NCBI RefSeq assembly: GCF_014645655.1
Contig: NZ_BMMD01000005.1
Coordinates: 62,001-126,000 of the forward strand
Direction: 5' to 3'
Length of the DNA stretch: 64,000 nucleotides
Source: Agromyces bauzanensis
Lineage (GTDB): Bacteria; Actinomycetota; Actinomycetes; Actinomycetales; Microbacteriaceae
In this document: positions 33,667 through 41,678 of the stretch, piece by piece
Layout: every line of letters begins with the position of its first letter
How positions within the stretch are numbered: the stretch's first letter is position 1
Translations under genes and position numbers: made by a program
The notes under the pieces: model-generated
What the model was told of the DNA's origin: nothing
Database searches by the model: none
The model's input: the letters and a program-made list of their open reading frames with translations, nothing else

Positions 33667-34655
33667 AGTTCCTCCTCCTTGGCGAGGTGGCGGATGTAGA
33701 AGACCGAGATCGACATGAGCAGGATCGCGGTGATGACGGCGGTCGCGCCGCCGTGGCCGAAGTCGCCGCCGGCGATGGAGGTCTGGTAGATGTACACGCC
33801 GAGGGTGCTGGTGAGGGCCCGGATGCCGCCGATGTCCTGCAGTGCGAAGATCTGCGTGAAGACCCGCAGGTCCCAGATGATCTGCAGGATCGTCACGATG
33901 AGGAAGATCGGCTTGAGGTACGGGAACACGATGAGCCGGAACCGTGCGACACCGCCGGCGCCGTCGAGCTGTGCGGCCTCGAGCACCTCGTCGGGCACCT
34001 GGGTGAGGCCCGCGTAGAGCGTGAACGCGACGAACGGCACCGCGCCCCACACGATGATGAGGCCGGCCACGACGAAGAAGCTCAGCGGGTCGATCAGCCA
34101 GGAGTGCTGGAAGTACTCCGCCAGGCCGAACCAGTTCACGAGCACGTGATTGACGACGCCGTAGGCCGTGTCGAACATCCAGCCCCAGACGACCGTGGCG
34201 GTGAGCGCGGGCATGGCCCACGCGAGGAGCATGCCGATCGAGAGCAGGATGCGGAAGAACTTCGTCAGCCGCGTCATCATGAGCGCGACGAGCGTGCCGA
34301 ACAGCATCGTGGTGACGACGCAGGCGGCGGCGAAGGCGAGGCTGCGCAGGAGCACCCCGTGGAAGACGGGGTCGGTGAGGACGTCGGCGTAGTTCTCGAA
34401 CCACACCCAAGCGGGCGGTGCGCCGAACACCTGCGCGCGACCGAACTCCTGGAACGAGGTGACGACGAGCTGCACGAGCGGCCAGCCGACGATGAGCGCG
34501 AGGACGATGAGCGCCGGCGTGAGAAGCGCATACGGTGTGAGCCCGCCCCGGCGGGAGCGGGAGCGGCTCGCCCGCGTCGGCCGCGGAGGTGTCGGGCGCC
34601 GGCCCTCGCCGGCGCCCGGCGCCAGGTCGGGGCCGGCGGTGTCGACCGTGGTCAT
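33663..34655 (-). CDS. Sugar ABC transporter permease (MalF type)
   Basis: 330 residues with a long Arg/Pro-rich cytoplasmic head (about 1-38), helices from LTPYALLTPALIVLALIVGW on, and the EAA loop DEVLEAAQLDGAGGVARFRL. The ATG has AGGAG 7 bases upstream. It is separated from the binding-protein gene by 85 bp holding a strong hairpin, so its expression is probably lower than that of the binding protein. Confidence 0.93.
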   Translation of the reverse strand: MTTVDTAGPDLAPGAGEGRRPTPPRPTRASRSRSRRGGLTPYALLTPALIVLALIVGWPLVQLVVTSFQEFGRAQVFGAPPAWVWFENYADVLTDPVFHGVLLRSLAFAAACVVTTMLFGTLVALMMTRLTKFFRILLSIGMLLAWAMPALTATVVWGWMFDTAYGVVNHVLVNWFGLAEYFQHSWLIDPLSFFVVAGLIIVWGAVPFVAFTLYAGLTQVPDEVLEAAQLDGAGGVARFRLIVFPYLKPIFLIVTILQIIWDLRVFTQIFALQDIGGIRALTSTLGVYIYQTSIAGGDFGHGGATAVITAILLMSISVFYIRHLAKEEEL

Positions 34656-34689
34656 GGAGGTGCTCCTGGGTATCGGGATCAGGATCGAG

Positions 34690-34721
34690 GGAGGGCGGGC
34701 GCAGAACTCGGCCCGCCCTCC
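34690..34721 (-). terminator. Intra-operon hairpin between binding protein and permease genes
   Basis: GGAGGGCGGGC (34690-34700), loop of 10, GCCCGCCCTCC (34711-34721): a perfect 11-bp GC-rich stem without T-run. At this place in sugar ABC operons such hairpins usually act as partial terminators or 3' stabilisers that keep binding-protein mRNA in excess. Confidence 0.7.
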
Positions 34722-34740
34722 GGTCGGTCGGGTGGCTCGG

Positions 34741-36003
34741 TCAGCGGTTGAGGATCGCTTCGATCTCCTCATCTGCCGCCTCGGCCAGGGCCTGGACGTC
34801 GCCGCCCTGTGCGACCTTGACGAAGAGGTCCTGCAGGATGCCGGCCGCCTCGACGTCGGCCCACTTCGGCGAGGCCGGGGTGAGCTTCGCGTTCCCGGCG
34901 GCGGCGGCGATGGCCTGCGCGACCTCGTCGGTGCCGACGGTGTCGGCGAGCGAGAGCTTCGCCGGGACGAGTCCGTTCTCACCGTAGATCGTCTGGAACC
35001 CGTCGGAGAGGATGATCTTCAGCGCGTCCACGGCGAGCTCGGGGTGCGTCGACTTCGCCGACACGCCGATGTTCGAGCCGCCCGCGAAGACCTGGGCGGC
35101 ACCGCCGTCGATGCCCGGCAGTGCGTACACGCCGAGGTTCTCCTCCTGGTCGGGGCATCCGGGCGCTTCGGCGTCGGCCGGCGCGAGGATCGACCACTTG
35201 ACCCAGCTCGGCGCCGACAACTGCAGCGTCGTGCCGTCGCAGAAGCCGACCTCGGGGCTGGTCTCGTTGGCATCCTTGGGAGCCCGCGACGCATTCGTCA
35301 TCACCTGCTGCACCTGCTCGAGTCCGGCGACCGACTCGGGGCCGGAGAGCTGCGCGTCCCACTCCTCGCCGTCGGGAACGGCGACCTCGCCGCCGTTCTC
35401 CCAGATGTACGGGAGCGCGTTGTACCAGTCCTGGCCGGGCCACCAGATGCCCGACTTCCCCGGGTTCGCGGCCGCGAGCGCCTCGCCGTTCGCGATGTAC
35501 TCGTCGAGCGTCGTCGGAACCGAGAGGCCGGCCGCGGCGAGGGCGTCCTTCTTGTAGAAGACGAGACGCGAACCCGAATAGAGCGGTGCCGCGTAGAACC
35601 GGTCGTCGTACGAACCCGCCTCGACGAACCCGGGCAGGAGATCGTCGCCGCCGAGCTCGTCGTAGAACTCGGTGAGGTCGAGGAACGCTCCGGCCGACGT
35701 GAACGCCGAGGCCTGCGTGTTGCCGACCTCCACGACGTCGGGGCTGTCGGAGCCCGACAGGCTCGTCGTCAGCCGGTCGACGAGCCCGTCCCAGGACTGC
35801 TCCTCGATGACGAGGGTCGAGCCGGGATGCTCCTCCTCGAAGGTCTCCACCAGGTACTCGCGCGCGGCGTCGGGCGTGTCGATGCCGACCAGCCAGACGC
35901 GGATCTCCGCGCCCTCCTCCGGGGCGGCCTCGCCGCCGGAGGCGCAACCGGCGAGGGTGAGCGCAGCAGCGGCGCCGAGCGCCACGATGCCGAGTTTCCT
36001 CAT
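34741..36003 (-). CDS. Sugar ABC transporter solute-binding lipoprotein
   Basis: 420 residues. A signal peptide with lipobox LTLAGC (Cys20) is followed by a type-1 binding protein: EIRVWLVGIDTPDAAREYLV, SPDVVEVGNTQASAF, GIWWPGQDWYNALPYIWENG, VFAGGSNIGVSAKS. The W-rich WWPGQDWYNALPYIW segment is a sugar-stacking surface. The nearest functional parallels are the DasA/NgcE chitobiose and GlcNAc receptors of streptomycetes. The start ATG has an AGGAAAGGA ribosome site. Confidence 0.92.
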   Translation of the reverse strand: MRKLGIVALGAAAALTLAGCASGGEAAPEEGAEIRVWLVGIDTPDAAREYLVETFEEEHPGSTLVIEEQSWDGLVDRLTTSLSGSDSPDVVEVGNTQASAFTSAGAFLDLTEFYDELGGDDLLPGFVEAGSYDDRFYAAPLYSGSRLVFYKKDALAAAGLSVPTTLDEYIANGEALAAANPGKSGIWWPGQDWYNALPYIWENGGEVAVPDGEEWDAQLSGPESVAGLEQVQQVMTNASRAPKDANETSPEVGFCDGTTLQLSAPSWVKWSILAPADAEAPGCPDQEENLGVYALPGIDGGAAQVFAGGSNIGVSAKSTHPELAVDALKIILSDGFQTIYGENGLVPAKLSLADTVGTDEVAQAIAAAAGNAKLTPASPKWADVEAAGILQDLFVKVAQGGDVQALAEAADEEIEAILNR

Positions 36004-36070
36004 TGTCGTTTCCTTTCCTGGGTTGAAGGAGACAGCGGGGGTTCGCTGTGCCCTTGGTGCGTGGAATCCC

Positions 36071-37321
36071 TCACGAGACCCCGAGTTGTCCGGACAGGAC
36101 CATCACGGCCGCGCCGCGGAGCACGATGTCCTCCGCCTGCTCGGTCATCCGGAGCCTCAGATCCCGGCCGAGCTCGGCCATCGTCCGCATCCGGAGCGTC
36201 TCGACGGTCGCTTCGTGCAGCGGTCCGTCGAGGAGTTCGGCGGGGCCGCTGAGGACGACCTCCGACAGGTTGAGCGCGCCGACGACCGGAGCGAGCACGA
36301 TGCCGAGCCGTCGGCCGGCCTCGGCGAGGATGCGTTCGCGAGCGGATGCCGCATCCGGCGCGTCGGGGTCGAGCGCGTCGAGCTGGGTGGTCAGCCGAGG
36401 CACGGCGAGCCACGCCTCGAGACATCCGTGCCGCCCGCACGCGCAGCGCGGACCGCCGTCGGTGCCGACCACGACGTGGCCGATCTCGCCGGCGGCGAAC
36501 CCGCCGCCCACGACGGGTCGTCCGCCGATGATGAGGCCGGCGCCGACGCCGTGGCCGATCTTCACGAGCAGCAGGTCGTCGCGATCCGTGGCGCCGTGCT
36601 CGGCGAGCACCGCGACGTTGGCGTCGTTGGCGACGTGCACGGGCAGCCCGAACTCCGTCGCGAGTCGCTCCTGCAGGTCGAGGTCCGCCCAGCCGAGGTT
36701 CGGCGCCGAGCGCACGGTCCCGCCCTGATCGACGACACCGGGCGATCCGACGCCGATGCCGAGCACGGGCGTCCCGGTGCGGGCGAGGAGGCCGCGCACC
36801 AGCTCGACGACCAGCCCGACCGCCCGCTCCCCCGTCGCATCCGCGCGATCCACCTCGGCACGCGCGACGATGCCGCCGTCGAGGTCGACGATCGCACCGA
36901 GGAACCGCCGGTGCCCGGAGAGGTCGACCCCGATGATCCGGAACGCGTCGCGGTCGACGTCGAGGAGCGTGGCCGGTTTGCCGGGGCGGGCCTCCCCACG
37001 CTGGCCCAGCTCGACCACGACGCCATCGGCGATGAGTTCGGCGACGAGGTCGGAGACGGTGACGCGGGTCAGTCCGGTCGCACGTGCGACGTCTGCGCGG
37101 CTCTGCGCGCCCGCCGAGTAGAGCGTCTGCAGCACGAGGGCGCGGTTGTGCGTGCGGGCGTGCTCGGGCAGGACCTTGCCGACGGGCCGGAGCTCGCGCG
37201 GACGCGAAAGGGGCGGCGTGCCGCCGCCCGACTGCGCGCGGGCCGGCGCCGGCGCGTCGTGGCCGAGGCCCATGGGAGCGGTGGCCCCCGCGGTGGTGCC
37301 TCGCTGCGCTTCCGTCGTCAC
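36071..37321 (-). CDS. ROK-family transcriptional regulator (NagC/XylR type)
   Basis: 416 residues: a disordered head (~1-45), a winged helix-turn-helix (~58-105, QSRADVARATGLTRVTVSDL), and a ROK sugar domain with GVGSPGVVDQGG, GAGLIIGG, GEIGHVVVG and the zinc site CACGRHGCLE. It begins the minus-strand amino-sugar operon and precedes the binding-protein gene by 67 bp. It probably represses the operon until GlcNAc or GlcNAc-6-P binds. The start is GTG; the operator lies immediately upstream. Confidence 0.9.
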   Translation of the reverse strand: MTTEAQRGTTAGATAPMGLGHDAPAPARAQSGGGTPPLSRPRELRPVGKVLPEHARTHNRALVLQTLYSAGAQSRADVARATGLTRVTVSDLVAELIADGVVVELGQRGEARPGKPATLLDVDRDAFRIIGVDLSGHRRFLGAIVDLDGGIVARAEVDRADATGERAVGLVVELVRGLLARTGTPVLGIGVGSPGVVDQGGTVRSAPNLGWADLDLQERLATEFGLPVHVANDANVAVLAEHGATDRDDLLLVKIGHGVGAGLIIGGRPVVGGGFAAGEIGHVVVGTDGGPRCACGRHGCLEAWLAVPRLTTQLDALDPDAPDAASARERILAEAGRRLGIVLAPVVGALNLSEVVLSGPAELLDGPLHEATVETLRMRTMAELGRDLRLRMTEQAEDIVLRGAAVMVLSGQLGVS

Positions 37322-37325
37322 ATTG

Positions 37326-37344
37326 GTTAGTAAACCTTACGAAC
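37326..37344. promoter_or_regulatory. ROK regulator operator candidate at the operon start
   Basis: The inverted repeat GTTAGTAA-ACC-TTACGAAC (7 of 8 arm positions symmetric) is 5 bases upstream of the regulator's GTG. It overlaps the likely -10 (TACTAA on the minus strand, within the repeat), so bound protein would block its own transcription and that of the operon. Confidence 0.65.
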
Positions 37345-37429
37345 AAACTCGACGCAAGCGTTCGGCCGGATTTCGCCGGCTCGTTACCGAGCCGTGACCG
37401 AGTGGATTCGACGCCGCGGCGAACCGGGT

Positions 37430-39310
37430 TCAGCGCGAGGCGACGGAAGCCGGCGACGGCGAGGCCGCCGCCGCGGCGGCGGCGTCACGCCGTCCGCCGA
37501 TGGCGCGCAGGGCCGCGAGGATCGTGGCGAGGTCGACGACCTCCTGCAGGAGCGCCCCGGCCGTCGCCGGGATGAGACCGAACGCGGCGACGATCATGAG
37601 TCCGACGCTCACGGCGATGCCGAGCCAGATGCTCTGCAGCGCGATGCGCACCGTGTCGCGTCCGATCTCGACGGCCTTGGCCGTGCGCGACACGTCGTCG
37701 ACGAGGATGACCGCGTCCGCCGACTCGCTGGCCGCCGTCGCACCGCGCGCGCCCATCGCGATCCCGACGTCGGCGGCGGCGAGCACGGGAGCGTCATTGA
37801 CCCCGTCCCCCACCATGATCACGGGGCGCTCGGGAACCTCCGCGACCTCGCGCACCTTGTCGGCGGGCAGGCACTCGGCGCGCACGCGCTCGATGCCGAG
37901 CTCGGCGGCGATGTGATCCGCGGTCGCCTGCCCGTCGCCCGTGAGCATCATCGTGTGGGTGACGCCGAGCGCGTTCAGGCGGGCGAGGGTGTCACGCGCA
38001 TTGTCGCGGAGCCGGTCCCGTGCCAGCAGCGCACCCGCAAACGCGCCGTCGACGGCGACGTACACGGCGAGCTCGCCGGGCGCGATGTCGGTGCGCCGCG
38101 CATCCGGTGCGTGGTCGAGTACGTACGCGTACTTGCCGACCACGACCTCGCGGCCGCCGATGCGTGCCACGACGCCGTTGGTGGCGGCCTCGCGCGCCGT
38201 CTCGGCTTCGGTGAGGCGCAGCCCGCGGCCGGCCGCCGCGTCGATCATCGACGCGGCGAGCACGTGCGACGAGTACTGCTCGGCGGATGCCACGAGCGCC
38301 AGCAGCCCGTCGGCGTCGAAGCCCGGCTCGGGTCGGATCGCGACGACTTCGGGCTCGCCGTGCGTGAGGGTGCCCGTCTTGTCGAACACGGCGGTGCGCA
38401 CCTTCGCCAACTGCTCAAGCACGCCGCCGCCCTTGACGATGATGCCGTTGCGGGCGGCTCGGCTCATGCCGCCGATGAACGCGACGGGCGCGGCGATGAG
38501 CAGCGGGCACGGCGTGGCGAGCACGAGCACCTCGGCGAAGCGCACGGGGTCGCCCGAGAGCCACCACGCGACCCCGCCGAGCAGCAGCGAGAACACCGTG
38601 AACGGCACGGCGTAGCGATCGGCCAGCCGCACGACGGGCGCCTTGCTCGCGGCCGCCCCCGCGACGAGCGCCACGATCTGCTGGTACTGGCTGTCGGCGG
38701 CGGTCGCGGTGGCGGTCATCTCGACGGCGAGGTGCCCGTTGACCGAGCCGCTCAGCAGTTCGTCGCCGGCGCGCTTCTCGACGGGCATGCTCTCGCCCGT
38801 GATGGACGACTGGTCCATCGACGTCTCCGCCGACCGCAGCGTGCCGTCGACCGGCACGATCTCGCTCGGTCGCACGAGCAGCACGTCGCCTGGTCGCACC
38901 TCGTCGATGGCCACGTCGACGAAGTGGTCGTCGACGATGCGGTGCGCGTACTGCGGCGCACGCGCGAGGAGCGCGTCGAGCTCGCGCTTCGCCCGGCGGC
39001 CGGCGTAGTCCTCGAGCGCCTCGCCGCCCGTGAGCATGAGCACGACGATGAGGGCGGCGATGTACTCCCCCACGACCACCGTCGCCACGATGGCGGTGAC
39101 CGCCAGGACGTCGAGGCCCCAGTGCCCGCGCAGGATGTCGCGAATCATGCCGACGGCCTGCCAGGCGGCGACGGCGAGCGCGTAGACGCCGAACAGCCAC
39201 GGAACCGCTGCGCCCGCGCCGGTGAGGGCGAGCACGATGCCGGTCAGGCCGACCCCGAGCGTGAGCGTGACGACCCAGTACCGCCGGGCGACCCTCACCA
39301 CACGTCCCAT
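37430..39310 (-). CDS. Heavy-metal-translocating P1B-type ATPase
   Basis: 626 residues. It has the actuator-domain SSITGESMPVEK, the transmembrane metal motif ATPCPLLIAAP (CPL rather than CPC), the phosphorylation site FDKTGTLTHGEPEV, and the hinge MVGDGVNDAPVLAAADVGIA. There is no N-terminal metal-binding CxxC domain and the HP locus is not obvious, so metal specificity is uncertain. ATG 39310 is chosen because GGAGG lies 8 bases upstream and helix 1 (YWVVTLTLGVGLTGIVLAL) follows. A longer frame to 39412 is unlikely. Confidence 0.9.
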   Translation of the reverse strand: MGRVVRVARRYWVVTLTLGVGLTGIVLALTGAGAAVPWLFGVYALAVAAWQAVGMIRDILRGHWGLDVLAVTAIVATVVVGEYIAALIVVLMLTGGEALEDYAGRRAKRELDALLARAPQYAHRIVDDHFVDVAIDEVRPGDVLLVRPSEIVPVDGTLRSAETSMDQSSITGESMPVEKRAGDELLSGSVNGHLAVEMTATATAADSQYQQIVALVAGAAASKAPVVRLADRYAVPFTVFSLLLGGVAWWLSGDPVRFAEVLVLATPCPLLIAAPVAFIGGMSRAARNGIIVKGGGVLEQLAKVRTAVFDKTGTLTHGEPEVVAIRPEPGFDADGLLALVASAEQYSSHVLAASMIDAAAGRGLRLTEAETAREAATNGVVARIGGREVVVGKYAYVLDHAPDARRTDIAPGELAVYVAVDGAFAGALLARDRLRDNARDTLARLNALGVTHTMMLTGDGQATADHIAAELGIERVRAECLPADKVREVAEVPERPVIMVGDGVNDAPVLAAADVGIAMGARGATAASESADAVILVDDVSRTAKAVEIGRDTVRIALQSIWLGIAVSVGLMIVAAFGLIPATAGALLQEVVDLATILAALRAIGGRRDAAAAAAASPSPASVASR

Positions 39311-39377
39311 GCGTCCATCCTCCCCCGGATGCGGAGTCGTCGTGACCGCCCTGCGGCCGCCCGGCGGGAACGACGAC

Positions 39378-39400
39378 GGGCCGGATGCGGCATCCGGCCC
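39378..39400 (-). terminator. Hairpin terminator candidate after icd
   Basis: GGGCCGGATGC (39378-39388), one base, then its exact complement GCATCCGGCCC (39390-39400). It lies in the 118-bp gap between the icd stop and the ATPase start, both on the minus strand. It contains the recurring GGATGC word in palindromic form. Confidence 0.6.
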
Positions 39401-39428
39401 CGTCTCGACCACGCGGGCCGCGCGACGC

Positions 39429-40643
39429 TCAGCCCAGGCGCGCCTTGAGGTTGTCGGAGAGCGTGTGCAGGAACTCCTCGGTCGTCTGGTACGGCTGGTC
39501 GGGGCCCACGAGGAGCGCGAGGTCCTTCGTCATGGCGCCCGACTCGACCGTCGTGATGACGACGTCCTCGAGGGTGTGCGAGAACTCGATGAGCTCCTGG
39601 TTGCCGTCGAGCTTGCCACGGTGCGCGAGGCCGCGCGTCCACGCGTAGATCGAGGCGATGGGGTTCGTCGAGGTGGGCTTGCCCTGCTGGTACTGGCGGT
39701 AGTGGCGCGTGACGGTGCCGTGCGCCGCCTCGGCCTCGACGACCTTGCCGTCGGGCGTGGCGAGCACGCTCGTCATGAGGCCGAGCGAGCCGAAGCCCTG
39801 CGCGATGGTGTCGGACTGCACGTCGCCGTCGTAGTTCTTGCACGCCCAGACGTAGCCGCCCTCCCACTTGAGGCTCGCAGCGACCATGTCGTCGATGAGG
39901 CGGTGCTCGTAGGTCAGGCCCGCGGCGTCGAACCGCTCCTTGAACTCGGTGTCGAAGATCTCCTGGAAGATGTCCTTGAACCGGCCGTCGTACACCTTGA
40001 GGATGGTGTTCTTCGTCGAGAGGTAGACGGGGTAGTTGCGGTCGAGGCCGTAGTTCAGCGAGGCCCGCGCGAAGTCGCGGATCGAGTCGTCGAGGTTGTA
40101 CATGCCCATCGCGACGCCCGAGCCCGGCGCCTGGAACACCTCGAACGACTGCGGCTCGGAGCCGTCCTTCGGGGTGAAGGTCATGGTGAGGGTGCCCTCG
40201 CCCTCGAAGCGGAAGTCGGTGGCGCGGTACTGGTCGCCGAACGCGTGACGGCCGACGATGATCGGCTTGTTCCAGCCGGGCACGAGCCGCGGGATGTTCG
40301 AGATGATGATCGGCTCGCGGAAGATGACGCCGCCGAGGATGTTGCGGATGGTGCCGTTCGGCGAACGCCACATCTTCTTGAGCCCGAACTCCTCGACGCG
40401 TGCCTCGTCGGGCGTGATGGTGGCGCACTTGACGCCGACGCCGTGCTTCTGGATGGCGTGCGCCGCGTCGATCGTGATCTGGTCGTCGGTCTCGTCGCGC
40501 TTCTGGATCGAGAGGTCGTAGTACTCGAGGTTCACGTCGAGGTACGGGCGGATGAGCTGATCCTTGATGGCCTGCCAGATGATCCGCGTCATCTCGTCGC
40601 CGTCGAGTTCGACGACCGTGCCTTCAACCGTGATCTTGGACAA
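39429..40643 (-). CDS. icd: NADP-dependent isocitrate dehydrogenase (dimeric, eukaryote-like)
   Basis: 404 residues, TCA-cycle oxidation of isocitrate to 2-oxoglutarate. Signatures are [34 protein letters not shown] (substrate-binding Ser-Pro-Asn-Gly), [19 protein letters not shown] (metal Asps) and [13 protein letters not shown] (NADP). It begins with TTG at 40643; AAGGAG is 8 bases upstream, and this matches the family N-terminus SKITVEG. Confidence 0.96.
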   Translation of the reverse strand: MSKITVEGTVVELDGDEMTRIIWQAIKDQLIRPYLDVNLEYYDLSIQKRDETDDQITIDAAHAIQKHGVGVKCATITPDEARVEEFGLKKMWRSPNGTIRNILGGVIFREPIIISNIPRLVPGWNKPIIVGRHAFGDQYRATDFRFEGEGTLTMTFTPKDGSEPQSFEVFQAPGSGVAMGMYNLDDSIRDFARASLNYGLDRNYPVYLSTKNTILKVYDGRFKDIFQEIFDTEFKERFDAAGLTYEHRLIDDMVAASLKWEGGYVWACKNYDGDVQSDTIAQGFGSLGLMTSVLATPDGKVVEAEAAHGTVTRHYRQYQQGKPTSTNPIASIYAWTRGLAHRGKLDGNQELIEFSHTLEDVVITTVESGAMTKDLALLVGPDQPYQTTEEFLHTLSDNLKARLG

Positions 40644-40714
40644 GACGATGTCTCCTTGGGTTTCTCGAGGGGGAAATCAGAAGTCTTCGGGGGCGGTGCG
40701 ACACGCCGTCGTAC

Positions 40715-40750
40715 AGCTTAGCGCTTCGCACGAATATCTCGACATCGAGA
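40715..40750 (-). promoter_or_regulatory. icd promoter region with a 14-bp palindrome
   Basis: -10 TAAGCT on the minus strand (40715-40720). The perfect palindrome TCTCGA-CA-TCGAGA (40737-40750) covers the expected -35 position. An operator for an unidentified TCA-cycle or iron/redox regulator is likely. Identity is not determined. Confidence 0.45.
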
Positions 40751-40869
40751 CAAATGGACGCGGTCGGCGAGGCCTGCGCGACACCGTCGGACCCCATGCT
40801 GCAGCGATCGCGGAGGGATCCGGGGACTCCGCTACCGACTGCAGCGGGCGACGGGTTAGCCTTGGCAGC

Positions 40870-41322
40870 ATGGCTGAGCTGAGACTTGAAGAACTGTCCG
40901 CGTCGAACATCGTCGCGGCGAACTCACTCTCACTGAAGCCGGGGCAGGAACAGTTCATCGCCCCCGTGACCTACGCCGCAGAGACCGCGGTGGTGAACCC
41001 CGCGAACGCCTGGCAGCGCGTCGCCCGCATGGGCGACCAGGTCGTCGGCTTCATCCACGGCAACTTCGACCCCGAGAACGAGCACGAGGAGTTCCGGGCC
41101 TGCATCTGGCGCATCAATGTCGATGCCGAGGTGCAGGGCAAGGGCGTCGGCCGCTTCCTCGCAACCGCCCTCGCCGAGGAGGCGAAGCGCCGCGGCTTCG
41201 ACCGCATCACGGTGCTGTGGGAGCCCGGCGAGGAGGGCCCCGAGGCGTTCTTCCACCGCATCGGGTTCGTCGACGTCGGCGAGAGCGCCTACGGCGACGT
41301 GATCGGCGCGCTCGAGCTCTGA
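40870..41322 (+). CDS. GNAT-family N-acetyltransferase (spermidine/PaiA-like)
   Basis: A 150-residue acetyltransferase with the acetyl-CoA loop VDAEVQGKGVGRFLATALAE (Q-G-K-G-V-G) and the end FFHRIGFVDVGESAYGDVIG. The N-terminal half (LSLKPGQEQFIAPVTYAAET) resembles BltD/PaiA-type polyamine acetyltransferases. -10 TAGCCT (40857-40862) ends 7 bases before the ATG and no ribosome site exists, so it is likely leaderless. Confidence 0.87.
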   Translation: MAELRLEELSASNIVAANSLSLKPGQEQFIAPVTYAAETAVVNPANAWQRVARMGDQVVGFIHGNFDPENEHEEFRACIWRINVDAEVQGKGVGRFLATALAEEAKRRGFDRITVLWEPGEEGPEAFFHRIGFVDVGESAYGDVIGALEL

Positions 41323-41338
41323 CCCCGGGGCATCCGAC

Positions 41339-41677
41339 GTGCCGGCCCGGCCTGCAGGACGCCGCCCCGAGACGGCCGAAGGCTTCGTCGCGGCGGTGCT
41401 CGCCATGGTCGCCGACATCCCGGCCGGACGCGTGGCCACCTACGGCGACGTCGCCGCGCTGCTCGGCTCGCGCGGCGCGCGTGCCGTCGGCCAGGTCATG
41501 GCCAGGTACGGGTCGGATGTCCCGTGGTGGCGCGTCGTCCGCGCGGGCGGCCGGCCCCCGTCGGGGCATGCGGCGAGCGCGCGACCGCACTACGAGGCCG
41601 AGGGCGTGCAGCTCCGCCCGTCCGACGACGCCGACGGCTACCGCATCGACCTCGCCGCGAGCCGCTGGCGTCCCTGA
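41339..41677 (+). CDS. Alkyltransferase-like (ATL) DNA-binding protein
   Basis: A 112-residue MGMT-fold domain: AVLAMVADIPAGRVATYGDV, AALLGSRGARAVGQVMARYG. The active-site PCHR of true alkyltransferases reads VPWWRVV, with Trp in place of Cys. It therefore belongs to the ATL class, which recognises O6-alkylguanine and hands it to nucleotide excision repair. GTG start, 16 bp after the GNAT gene. Confidence 0.88.
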   Translation: MPARPAGRRPETAEGFVAAVLAMVADIPAGRVATYGDVAALLGSRGARAVGQVMARYGSDVPWWRVVRAGGRPPSGHAASARPHYEAEGVQLRPSDDADGYRIDLAASRWRP

Positions 41678-41678
41678 T

